A DNA stretch of 61,916 nucleotides from Algoriphagus faecimaris. Lineage in GTDB: Bacteria > Bacteroidota > Bacteroidia > Cytophagales > Cyclobacteriaceae. A program made the position numbers and the translations under genes. This document shows positions 44,095 to 52,621 of this stretch, piece after piece. The DNA is taken from NCBI RefSeq assembly GCF_900101705.1, contig NZ_FNAC01000028.1, forward strand, positions 1 to 61,916. The letters run 5' to 3'. The notes beneath the pieces were generated by a model that was given only the letters and a program-made list of their open reading frames with translations, was not told the origin of the DNA and made no database searches. Within the stretch, counting starts at the first letter, position 1, and the number at the start of each line of letters is the position of its first letter.

Positions 44095-46020
44095 TTACGC
44101 TAAAGCCTCCTGAACTGCCGATATTTCGTCCACCAACTTCTCCCAAGTTTGCGTGACTTTTTCCAACTCACTTTTGACAGCTTGATACTCCTGCTGAACT
44201 TCCTGTGATTTTTGCTCATCCGCATACAATTCAGGATTGGCGAGTTCCGCTTCTAATTTGATCTGCTTGGATTCCAGTTTTTCCATTTTCTCCTCCGAAT
44301 CCTGCAGGTCCCGCTCCAGCTTTTTCAATTCCTTCCTTGCCTGCTGTAGCTCTACATCAGACTTCTTAGGTTGAGGCTTCTCTTTGGGTGCGGGTTTTGG
44401 AGCTTCCGCTTTTGGGCTGCTGACCTGCTGCTGACTGCGCCAAAACTCATATTCATCGTAGGTGCCCGGATATTCTTTGATTTCCTGATCCTCGATATAC
44501 CAGATCTTGTTGGCTACGCCCTTGATAAAATGTCTGTCGTGGGAAACTGTCACAAAAGTCCCCTCATACTGCTGCAATGCTTGAATGAGGATGTTTACCG
44601 ATTGAAAATCCAAGTGATTGGTCGGTTCATCCAAAAGCAGGAAATTAGCTTCTGAGATCAGGGTTTTGGCTAAGGCGACACGAGATTTTTCCCCTCCTGA
44701 GAGTACTTTGATTTTCTTATAAACCTCCTCATTGGAGAAGAGAAAGCAACCCAAAACTCCACGGAGTTCGGTATCTGTTTTGGAGCTTCCAGCCTGTGCC
44801 ATTTCCTGTAAGATTTCATTGTCCAAGGTCAAGGCCTCGAGCTGATGCTGCGCAAAAAAGGACTTGATTACATTATAGCCTTCCGTTCGCTCTCCTTCGA
44901 TTTTTTCCGAGCCATCAATGATCCTGAGCAGGGTAGATTTACCTTTCCCATTGGCACCGATGAGGGCGATCTTATCTCCCCGCTCGATCCTAGCAGAGGT
45001 ATTTTTTAAGATTGTCAAATCGCCATAGGCCTTGGACACATGATCCAATACCACAACATCACGACCTGATTTCTGTGAAAACTTGAATTTAAAATTGACA
45101 AAGGCTTCGTCATTGACCACTTCATTGACTCGGTCCAATCGATCAAGTGCTTTGATTCGGGACTGTACCTGATTGGATTTGGTGGCTTTTGCGCGGAATC
45201 GCTCGATAAAACGCTCCGTCTGCTTGATCATTTGCTGTTGGTTTTCGTAGGCATTTTGCTGCAATTCCATTCGCAGCTTCTTTTCCTCCTTGTAGAAAGA
45301 GTAATTGCCCGGATACAGTGTCAAGGTTTGATTGGCTACCTCCACCGTGCTACTGATGCAATTGTCCAGAAAAGTCTGATCGTGGGAAACTACCATCACT
45401 GCACCTTCGTAATTTTTCAGGTAGTTTTCCACCCATTGTATGGATGGTAAATCCAGGTGGTTGGTAGGCTCATCGAGCATTAAGAGGGAAGGCTTTTCCA
45501 AAAGCAGTTTGGCGAGCATCACACGCATTCTCCAGCCTCCCGAGAAAGTCCTCAGCGGTTTTTGAAGATCTTCGGTTTTAAAGCCGATTCCCTCCAGTAC
45601 TTCTTCCGCTTTGGCCTTGATAGTATAGCCCTCGTTGGCCTCAAATCTATCTTGAAGAAAAGCTAGACGATTGATGATTTCCTCCGAATGGTCAGTTTCC
45701 ATTTTCCTCAAGACCTCATCGATCTCATCTTGAAGGGCAAGGGTTTCCTTAAATGCCTCCAAAGCGACATTGAGGATACTCTCATCGGATTGATAGGAAA
45801 GCAAATCTTGATTCAGAAAGCCTATGGTGCAGTCTTTGGCCTTTTGTACCTCTCCTGTAGTGGCTTGATAATCGCCATTGATAATTCTCAAAAGTGTGGA
45901 TTTGCCAGTACCATTTTGACCCACCAAACCGATTTTATCTTTGGGTTTGATATGAAGGTTGGCGTTTTCGTAAAGGGCTCTTCCCCCGATAAAGTATGAG
46001 AGATTACTGATTGATAACAT
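44095..46020 (-). CDS. ABC-F family ribosome-associated ATPase
   Basis: A 641-residue ABC-F protein with two ATPase domains: the first Walker A is GQNGTGKST (near residue 35), signature SGGWRMRV and Walker B LLMLDEPTNHLD; the second has GANGKGKST (near 345), SGGEKSRVALAK and LLLDEPTNHLD. A charged linker joins the domains, and a C-terminal coiled coil (about 560-640) follows. Members act on the ribosome in translation control or antibiotic protection. It lies just upstream of the T9SS plug-type gene, 26 bp away. Confidence 0.93.
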   Translation of the reverse strand: MLSISNLSYFIGGRALYENANLHIKPKDKIGLVGQNGTGKSTLLRIINGDYQATTGEVQKAKDCTIGFLNQDLLSYQSDESILNVALEAFKETLALQDEIDEVLRKMETDHSEEIINRLAFLQDRFEANEGYTIKAKAEEVLEGIGFKTEDLQKPLRTFSGGWRMRVMLAKLLLEKPSLLMLDEPTNHLDLPSIQWVENYLKNYEGAVMVVSHDQTFLDNCISSTVEVANQTLTLYPGNYSFYKEEKKLRMELQQNAYENQQQMIKQTERFIERFRAKATKSNQVQSRIKALDRLDRVNEVVNDEAFVNFKFKFSQKSGRDVVVLDHVSKAYGDLTILKNTSARIERGDKIALIGANGKGKSTLLRIIDGSEKIEGERTEGYNVIKSFFAQHQLEALTLDNEILQEMAQAGSSKTDTELRGVLGCFLFSNEEVYKKIKVLSGGEKSRVALAKTLISEANFLLLDEPTNHLDFQSVNILIQALQQYEGTFVTVSHDRHFIKGVANKIWYIEDQEIKEYPGTYDEYEFWRSQQQVSSPKAEAPKPAPKEKPQPKKSDVELQQARKELKKLERDLQDSEEKMEKLESKQIKLEAELANPELYADEQKSQEVQQEYQAVKSELEKVTQTWEKLVDEISAVQEALA

Positions 46021-46313
46021 GCCGCAAAAATAGCTAATCGCCCGTTCCTATCCTTCCCGAATGGTAAAAGTTTGTTTAATTGGACTCATAGGAAGACTGA
46101 GTGCTAATGCAAGCTAGGTCAAATGAGTACCCTAAATCAAAAGTGAAGGATTGGGAAGGATGAAAAAACTGACACAGTTAAATCATTTTTTACCCTAGGA
46201 TTTCCGAATCGAGCTTCAGTTTTGTCATTTATTTGAAGAAAATTGAATGATTCAAACAACATGATGTATCTTGATAGTTAAAGTAATTGGAATCAAAACC
46301 TATGCATTTTAAT
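46021..46313 (+). other. Intergenic region with a promoter-like TTG/TATCTTG pair
   Basis: About 290 bp upstream of the sorbosone-dehydrogenase-like gene. TTG (46243-46245) and TATCTTG (46267-46273) are 21 bp apart and resemble the genus promoter. Nothing else supportable was seen. Confidence 0.35.
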
Positions 46314-47507
46314 ATGAAAACCTTAAAAATACTTAGTCTACTCCTCAGTGCCACATTTCTGAGTCTTAGTGCGAGCTGTCAGCAAAGTGGCAAGCTACAG
46401 GGAGTGAAAACCTCAAACTCCTCGAACAAACGAGATATCAGCAAGGCCCAAGCTGATGTCAAATTGGACCGAATAAAACTTCCTGATGGTTTCAAGATAG
46501 AAGTATGGGCGGCAGATGTACCCAATGCCCGGTCGCTTTCCATGTCAGAGGAAGGGATTGTTTTTGTAGGAAACCGTCAGGAAAAAAATGTTTATGCACT
46601 AGTGGATGAAAACGGAGACGGCAAAGCGGATTCCAAGTTCATTTTGGCCGAAGGACTGCGAATGCCCAATGGAGTTGCCTACAAAGACGGGGACCTTTAC
46701 GTGGCCGAAGTCAGCAGAATTTTAAGATTCAGGGACATCAAAAACAATTTAAACAATCCAAAATTTGAAGTAGTCTATGATGATTACCCTACTGATGGGC
46801 ATCATGGTTGGAAATTCATCGCCTTTGGGCCGGATGGTATGCTCTATGTACCCGTAGGTGCGCCATGCAATATTTGCGAATCAAAGGATGAGATTTATGC
46901 TTCTATTACCAGAATTGATCCTAATGCGGCGAACCCACAGCCGGAAATTTACGCACACGGGGTGAGAAATACCGTAGGCTTTGACTGGCATCCCGTTACC
47001 GGAGAACTTTGGTTTACAGATAATGGTAGGGACATGATGGGAGATGATATTCCTGACTGTGAATTGAATAAAGTGACTGAGAAAGGTCAGCACTTCGGGT
47101 ATCCTTATTGGCATGCTGGAACGGTGAAGGATCCGGAATTTGGCAATAAAGGCAAAGCGGCCTCTGAATACGTGCAGCCTGAAGCCAAACTCGGAGCCCA
47201 TGTGGCCCCATTGGGTATTCGTTTTTATGAAGGGAGTATGTTTCCAGCGGACTTTAAAAATCAGGCCATCATTGCCAAACACGGTAGTTGGAATAGAAGT
47301 AAAAAATCAGGCTACGATGTAGTAAAGGTTGAAATTGACGCGAATGGAAAAGTGATTGGAGAGAAGCCTTTTGCATCCGGATGGCTGAATGAGGCTACAC
47401 AGGAAGTTTGGGGTAGACCTGTGGACGTACAGGAATTACCAGATGGAAGTCTATTGATCTCCGATGATGTGGCCAATTGTATTTACAGAGTCAGCTACAC
47501 CCTTTGA
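46314..47507 (+). CDS. Sorbosone dehydrogenase-type (PQQ/beta-propeller) lipoprotein
   Basis: A 397-residue exported protein starting at the Met at 46314. A lipoprotein-like signal ends near Cys22 (LSASC). The mature part is a beta-propeller like those in sorbosone or glucose dehydrogenase-like proteins: GFKIEVWAADVPNARSL, DGKADSKFILAEGLRMPNGV, and GHHGWKFIAFGPDGMLYVPVG. A short internal CNICESKDE region is unusual. It probably oxidises a sugar or alcohol or scaffolds a complex; the cofactor is not shown. Confidence 0.82.
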   Translation: MKTLKILSLLLSATFLSLSASCQQSGKLQGVKTSNSSNKRDISKAQADVKLDRIKLPDGFKIEVWAADVPNARSLSMSEEGIVFVGNRQEKNVYALVDENGDGKADSKFILAEGLRMPNGVAYKDGDLYVAEVSRILRFRDIKNNLNNPKFEVVYDDYPTDGHHGWKFIAFGPDGMLYVPVGAPCNICESKDEIYASITRIDPNAANPQPEIYAHGVRNTVGFDWHPVTGELWFTDNGRDMMGDDIPDCELNKVTEKGQHFGYPYWHAGTVKDPEFGNKGKAASEYVQPEAKLGAHVAPLGIRFYEGSMFPADFKNQAIIAKHGSWNRSKKSGYDVVKVEIDANGKVIGEKPFASGWLNEATQEVWGRPVDVQELPDGSLLISDDVANCIYRVSYTL

Positions 47508-47831
47508 CCACAAGCGTAATAGCTAATTTTGATTGCAAACAGTGAGGGAAGAAGTGTTTAAGTCGCTCCTTTCCTCCCTCTTTTCAACGATTCCATTTTC
47601 AGCCCACTTAGTCTCTTGTAAATCCCGAAACCTATCTTGCTTTAAGGTTTGCTTTTTAACAAGAAAACAGGCATTCCCTAAGAATTTCGTATCTTGCAAT
47701 TGAATCTTATTAACTGAGGGAATTCAACAAAGCGTCCTATTCACAGCCTTCTTAACACCGTCCATTCCAAAAAATAATTTTCACACCCAAAAATAGCCTA
47801 AGTGCCTATTAAGAGTATCAACAAATAAAAT
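47508..47831. other. Intergenic region upstream of hflK
   Basis: 324 bp with no supportable gene. TATCTTGC occurs at 47690-47697, but with no good -33 TTTG at the expected distance, so the promoter is uncertain. Confidence 0.3.
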
Positions 47832-48809
47832 ATGGCAGAACGAAATATCAATATTAACATCAATCCGGATTGGATTAAAAAATACCTCGGAAAGATTGTA
47901 GGGGTAATTTTTGTCCTGATTATCCTATTCTCCAGTGTAAAAACCGTCGGTCCTGAAGAAGAAGGTGTAGTCATACAGCTCGGCGAGTACAACCGAACAG
48001 TACAGCCGGGATTAAACTTTATACTTCCTTTAGGAATTGAAAAAATGTTTAAAATCCCAGTTCAAAGGCAATTAAAGCAGGAATTCGGATTTCGAACCCT
48101 CACAGCAGGTCAGCGCTCAGATTATGTCAAAACAGGCTATGGAGATGAAAGCATGATGCTGACAGGAGACCTTAACCTGACGGATGTGGAATGGGTAGTT
48201 CAATACAGAATTACTGATTCTTACAAGTTTTTATTTAAAGTAAGAAATGCTGAAAAAACCCTTCGAGATATGTCTGAATCCGTGATGCGTAAGATAGTGG
48301 GAGACCGGACTGTCAACGAAGTGCTCACTGTAGGCAGGCAGGAGATAGCCTCTAGTGTAGAGGTAGAGCTTCAAAAACTCTGCGATGAATACGAAAATGG
48401 AATTCGAATTGATCAGGTTGTACTACAGGACGTGAATCCTCCTGAACCTGTCAAGCCATCCTTCAATGCTGTAAATGAAGCTCAGCAAGAGCGAGAAACG
48501 CTGATCAACCAAGCCGAGGCGGATTACAATCGTGTCATCCCAAGAGCACGTGGGGAGGCAGAAGAAACTATACAGCTTGCTGAGGCATACTCCCTCAACC
48601 GAGTCAATCGCGCTAAGGGAGAAGCTGAGCGATTCTCTGCACTTTATGATGCCTATATTAAGGCACCCGAAGTCACCAAGCAGCGGATCTATCTAGAAAC
48701 CATGGAAAAAATCCTACCTAAAATAGGAAACAAAATCATCGTCGATGAGAAAGGCAATAATGTCCTTCCACTTTTGAATATCGATAAAGTAAAGTCACCT
48801 GTACAATGA
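47832..48809 (+). CDS. hflK: FtsH protease activity modulator HflK
   Basis: A 325-residue membrane protein. One N-terminal membrane helix (about 17-38) anchors a periplasmic SPFH/PHB domain (about 45-240, GPEEEGVVIQLG and VEWVVQYRITD) with a coiled tail (ARGEAEETIQLAEAYSLNRVN). HflK and HflC form a cage around the FtsH protease in the inner membrane. Its stop overlaps the next start by 4 bp. Confidence 0.92.
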   Translation: MAERNINININPDWIKKYLGKIVGVIFVLIILFSSVKTVGPEEEGVVIQLGEYNRTVQPGLNFILPLGIEKMFKIPVQRQLKQEFGFRTLTAGQRSDYVKTGYGDESMMLTGDLNLTDVEWVVQYRITDSYKFLFKVRNAEKTLRDMSESVMRKIVGDRTVNEVLTVGRQEIASSVEVELQKLCDEYENGIRIDQVVLQDVNPPEPVKPSFNAVNEAQQERETLINQAEADYNRVIPRARGEAEETIQLAEAYSLNRVNRAKGEAERFSALYDAYIKAPEVTKQRIYLETMEKILPKIGNKIIVDEKGNNVLPLLNIDKVKSPVQ

Positions 48810-49744
48810 GAAAAAATAAAATAGGATATATCGTAGTAGCTGCAGTTTTGGCCATATTGGTTTTCAATAGCTATTTCATTTTAGACGAAACGGAACAGGC
48901 TATTGTCACCCAGTTTGGAAAACCCGTAGGTGAACCCAGAACAACGCCGGGAATCAATTTTAAAACCCCATTTCTTCACAAAGTACAGTTCTTTGACAAG
49001 CGCTATCTGGAGTGGGACGGAGATAAAAATCAGGTACCGACAAAAGACAAGAAGTTCATTTTTGTGGATACCTATGCCCGATGGGAAATCACCAATCCCC
49101 TTCAGTTTTTTATCCGATTGAGAGATGAGCGTTCAGCCCAATCCAGATTGGATGATATACTTGATGGGGAAACCCGAAACGCCATTGCCAGCCATGACTT
49201 GCTTGATGTGGTTAGATCCACCAACCGTGATCCTGAGATCACCGAAGAGTTTATGGAGCAAATAGAGGTATTGGAGGATATTTCGGTTGGAAGGGATAAA
49301 ATCGAACAGATCGTCTTGGAAAAAGCCAATGAACGAACCGCTGATTTGGGTGTGCGGATTTTGGATTTTCGATTTAAGCGAATGAACTATGTGGATGAGG
49401 TGAGAGATCGGGTTTATGACCGAATGATCTCTGAGCGAAACCGAATTGCTGATCAATTCCGATCGGAAGGTCAAGGGCAGGCTCGTGTCACTTTGGGAAA
49501 CAAGGAGCGTGACTTAGCTCAAATTCAATCGGAAGCATTTCGTGAGGCAGAAGAAATCAAAGGACGGGCTGATGCCGAGGCAACCAATATTTATGCAAAT
49601 GCCTACAATAAAAACAGGCAATCCATCGACCTGTACAAATTCTTAAGAACTATGGAGAGTTTCGAGAAATCTATGGATGAAAATACCAGTATCGTTCTTT
49701 CTACGGATTCCGAGTTTTTCCGGTATTTGAGAAGGTTGAATTAA
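48806..49744 (+). CDS. hflC: FtsH protease activity modulator HflC
   Basis: A 312-residue SPFH protein with a single N-terminal membrane segment (about 6-24) and the SPFH domain (about 30-230, ETEQAIVTQFGKPVGEPR). Its C-terminal region has repeated charged helices (QGQARVTLGNKERDLAQIQSE). It pairs with HflK, whose gene it overlaps. The last bases run into the terminator shared with kdsB. Confidence 0.92.
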   Translation: MRKNKIGYIVVAAVLAILVFNSYFILDETEQAIVTQFGKPVGEPRTTPGINFKTPFLHKVQFFDKRYLEWDGDKNQVPTKDKKFIFVDTYARWEITNPLQFFIRLRDERSAQSRLDDILDGETRNAIASHDLLDVVRSTNRDPEITEEFMEQIEVLEDISVGRDKIEQIVLEKANERTADLGVRILDFRFKRMNYVDEVRDRVYDRMISERNRIADQFRSEGQGQARVTLGNKERDLAQIQSEAFREAEEIKGRADAEATNIYANAYNKNRQSIDLYKFLRTMESFEKSMDENTSIVLSTDSEFFRYLRRLN

Positions 49745-49763
49745 TTTGAACTCCATTTCTATC

Positions 49764-49800
49764 AAACCTGTCAGGTTTTATAACCTGACAGGTTTTTTTA
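49764..49800. terminator. Bidirectional terminator between hflC and kdsB
   Basis: AAACCTGTCAGGTT (49764-49777) and AACCTGACAGGTTT (from 49782) form a long stem with a short loop, and T-runs on both strands (GGTTTTTTT right). It ends at the kdsB stop, so both convergent genes finish here. Confidence 0.88.
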
Positions 49801-50532
49801 TCCCTTACTAGCAAAATCGACCCAATAAGCTCGTGCTCGCTTTAAATCCTCAGCAGTATCGATGGCAATGGCTTGATGTAGAGTTTCCGCCATCCGGATC
49901 TTAATGCCCCTTTCCAATAGGCGGAGCTGTTCAAGCATTTCGATTCGCTCCAAATTCCCTTTTGGCCAAGAGGGAAAGGCTTGCAGCATTGCTCTTCGAT
50001 AAGCATAAATCCCCACATGCTTCTTGTAAGAAACCTCATTTGTTTTTTCTCTATTGAAAGGGATGATGGATCGGGAAAAATAAAGGGCATTGCTTTGATC
50101 ATCCAAGACTACTTTTACCGCATTGGGATTTTGGGCTTCCTCTCCGGTAATGGAAAAATAAAGAGAAGCAACCTCCACGCTAGCGTCATCAAACAAGTTC
50201 AAAAGATCCTCCAGAGATTTTTTATCCTGAAAAGGCTCATCCCCCTGCACATTGACGATGATCTCAGCATCAATTTCCGAAAGGGCCTCAGCTATACGAT
50301 CCGAACCGCTTTCATGTGACTTTTGGCTAAAAAAGACTTTACCTCCCAAGTCTAAAATTTGTTTTTGAATAGTTTCAGAATCTGTCACTACCCAAACCTC
50401 ATCAAAAAGTCCGGTGGCAGAAGTACTCTCATAGGTTCGCTGAATCACTGACTTTCCTCCAAGGTCCTGAATCAACTTTTCCGGTAATCGTGTAGAGGCA
50501 AAGCGTGCGGGAATAAGAGCGGCGGATTTCAT
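49798..50532 (-). CDS. kdsB: 3-deoxy-manno-octulosonate cytidylyltransferase (KdsB)
   Basis: A 244-residue cytosolic enzyme that activates Kdo with CTP for lipopolysaccharide core synthesis. The nucleotide-binding start IPARFASTRLPEKLIQDLGG and VQGDEPFQ in the middle are family hallmarks. Normal length. It is convergent with hflC and shares a terminator with it. Confidence 0.94.
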   Translation of the reverse strand: MKSAALIPARFASTRLPEKLIQDLGGKSVIQRTYESTSATGLFDEVWVVTDSETIQKQILDLGGKVFFSQKSHESGSDRIAEALSEIDAEIIVNVQGDEPFQDKKSLEDLLNLFDDASVEVASLYFSITGEEAQNPNAVKVVLDDQSNALYFSRSIIPFNREKTNEVSYKKHVGIYAYRRAMLQAFPSWPKGNLERIEMLEQLRLLERGIKIRMAETLHQAIAIDTAEDLKRARAYWVDFASKG

Positions 50533-50909
50533 GGAAGTAAATAGGCTTTAATTAGCGATGATCACACAAGTTTACGGGTTTTATTGTATTTAAAATAGAA
50601 GCTATTCTTTTTAGAACAAAGCCTTCTCCTCTCAAAAAAATAACTACTCATCCAATACGTAATGAAGATTTCATTTTTAGTATACGCTCCTCCTAAGCTG
50701 ATTCCCTCCGACAAGTCTCTATGATTTTATGGGAAATCAACTAAACTCAGGACATGACAAGGATTAAAATTTTTACTTTCTACCTATGAAGAGCTTTGGT
50801 CTTATTTCTTAAAAAGAATTTTTGAAAAAAGCAGAGCACGTATCAGACTTTCCCCTTGGAAAAAATAACCTATTTTTAGTCAAAATTAAATAATCAGGTT
50901 TTTGTCCTT
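50533..50909. other. Intergenic region without an identified gene
   Basis: 377 bp between divergent kdsB and a membrane-protein gene. AT-rich; no gene, strong hairpin or clear promoter pair was seen. Confidence 0.3.
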
Positions 50910-52463
50910 ATGAAACAAGTCCAGCCTAACACTAAACCATCCCGATTTGCATATACTTGGATTGCGATTGGTTTTCTGGCTATCCTGATTTTCTATTTTC
51001 TTCCCTGGAGATTCCAAGTCAATGATGACGTGATCATGATGTGGTTGGTTTCGGGAGCTTATACTGGTGAATCCGAAACCTATGCTGTTTTCATGCACCC
51101 ACTTTTATCTACTTCTCTTTCTTTTTTGTACCAGCATTTACCACCTGCAAATTGGTACAGCATCTACCAATATTTTCTGATCTTTTTTGCTTTTAGCTTT
51201 TCGAGTCGAGTCATCCAAAAGTCTGTTATTTCTACCCGGAGCAAGTCGATTTACCAAGTCATTTTGCTTCTGATCAGCTTGCACCTTTGTATTTTTCCGC
51301 AATTCACATTGGTGGCCGGGTGGTCAGCTTTTGCTGCTTTATTATCCATAATAAGTGATCATAAAGACAGTAAAACAATTACCTTTTCTTTGCTATTGCT
51401 ACTCCTTTCAGGGATACTCCGAGCAGAAGCAAGCTTATTGATTTGGATTGGTTTTGCATGGTTTGCTTTGACTAAGTTTCAAAAAACCAAAGTTTTGCGT
51501 TTGGGTATTGCCTTGGGTGTAATCTTAGTATTGATAGCTTCCAAAACCATTTGGGAGAATCAATCGGAATACAAGGAATACCTGGAGTTTAATAAGGCAA
51601 GACATAAGGTCATTGACCATCCTGTATTTTATCAAAATACGATTGAAGAATTTTATAAAAATGATCCTAAATGGAGAGCTTTTTCAAATTGGTTTATCCA
51701 AGAATCTCCAATTGAAATTATTGATTTAAAACTTCATCAAAAGGAATTAAACCATCAGTATTTTTCTACAAAACAAATCATGGCTTCTTTAACCCGACTG
51801 GTTCAGGTCCACTCCATGGAGCTCTTCAAAAGTTTTCTAGCCAATACATTTTTATTCCTCTACTGGATTCATTTTAGAACCAACAAAAAAATGCTCTTTC
51901 TTGCCTTTGCTTGGATCCTCTTTCTACTGATTTTTAATCACTTTAATCACATAAGAGGCCGGGTGATTTTCCTTTTTTATCTCCCCATTTTAATTCCCGT
52001 TTTAGAGCAAAGCCTGCATTTCAAAACCAAACTCAAATTCATTCTAACTCTTTGCCTGTTTGGCCTTTTCTTGAGTATTCATGTAGCTAACTTTTTGAAA
52101 GAGGCAAATAAAAGAAAAGAATACCTTTCCCAATACGAAAGCATCATTGAACAAAAAAGGCAGGACATCCCACTTTATCTTGAAAGTTTTCCTTTAGAAT
52201 ATTTTTCACAATATTATCCAAAGGGTGAAAAAACCCGATTTTTTATCGAAGGATGGATAGCCCGAAGCCCATTTCAAGAGAAAGCTTACCAACGTTTAGG
52301 GTTTACTAGACTGGGTGAGTTTAAGAGCTATTTTCTACTTGCTGATAAAACTAAGGGACCCTACGATTTTCCTGATTACATAAATAAGCTTGGTGCGGAT
52401 TACCAGCTTAAATCCAAAACAGAAACATCAGATTTGATTCTTTTTGAATACAGTAGAGAATAG
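50910..52463 (+). CDS. Polytopic membrane protein, possibly of envelope polysaccharide synthesis
   Basis: A 517-residue membrane protein with about 10 hydrophobic segments in its first 400 residues and a C-terminal soluble tail (about 410-517). The N-terminal NDDVIMMWLVSGAYTGE is reminiscent of large-lipid-linked glycan enzymes, with the acidic DD next to a membrane segment, but I do not recognise a named family. It is convergent with the BY-kinase gene. A role in glycan transfer or polymerisation is only an inference from neighbours. Confidence 0.6.
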   Translation: MKQVQPNTKPSRFAYTWIAIGFLAILIFYFLPWRFQVNDDVIMMWLVSGAYTGESETYAVFMHPLLSTSLSFLYQHLPPANWYSIYQYFLIFFAFSFSSRVIQKSVISTRSKSIYQVILLLISLHLCIFPQFTLVAGWSAFAALLSIISDHKDSKTITFSLLLLLLSGILRAEASLLIWIGFAWFALTKFQKTKVLRLGIALGVILVLIASKTIWENQSEYKEYLEFNKARHKVIDHPVFYQNTIEEFYKNDPKWRAFSNWFIQESPIEIIDLKLHQKELNHQYFSTKQIMASLTRLVQVHSMELFKSFLANTFLFLYWIHFRTNKKMLFLAFAWILFLLIFNHFNHIRGRVIFLFYLPILIPVLEQSLHFKTKLKFILTLCLFGLFLSIHVANFLKEANKRKEYLSQYESIIEQKRQDIPLYLESFPLEYFSQYYPKGEKTRFFIEGWIARSPFQEKAYQRLGFTRLGEFKSYFLLADKTKGPYDFPDYINKLGADYQLKSKTETSDLILFEYSRE

Positions 52464-52621
52464 GAAGAGCTAAATCCCTTCAAAGGTTCTACATGTCAAA
52501 TCCCCCTGAATTATGAGGACAGATGCTAGGTTGACTTATTTAAAGTTCAAAGCTGATTCTCTCCCATCAATCTTTTACTAAAAAGATTGCATAAATTCTT
52601 ACATCAAAAATTACAGAGCGG

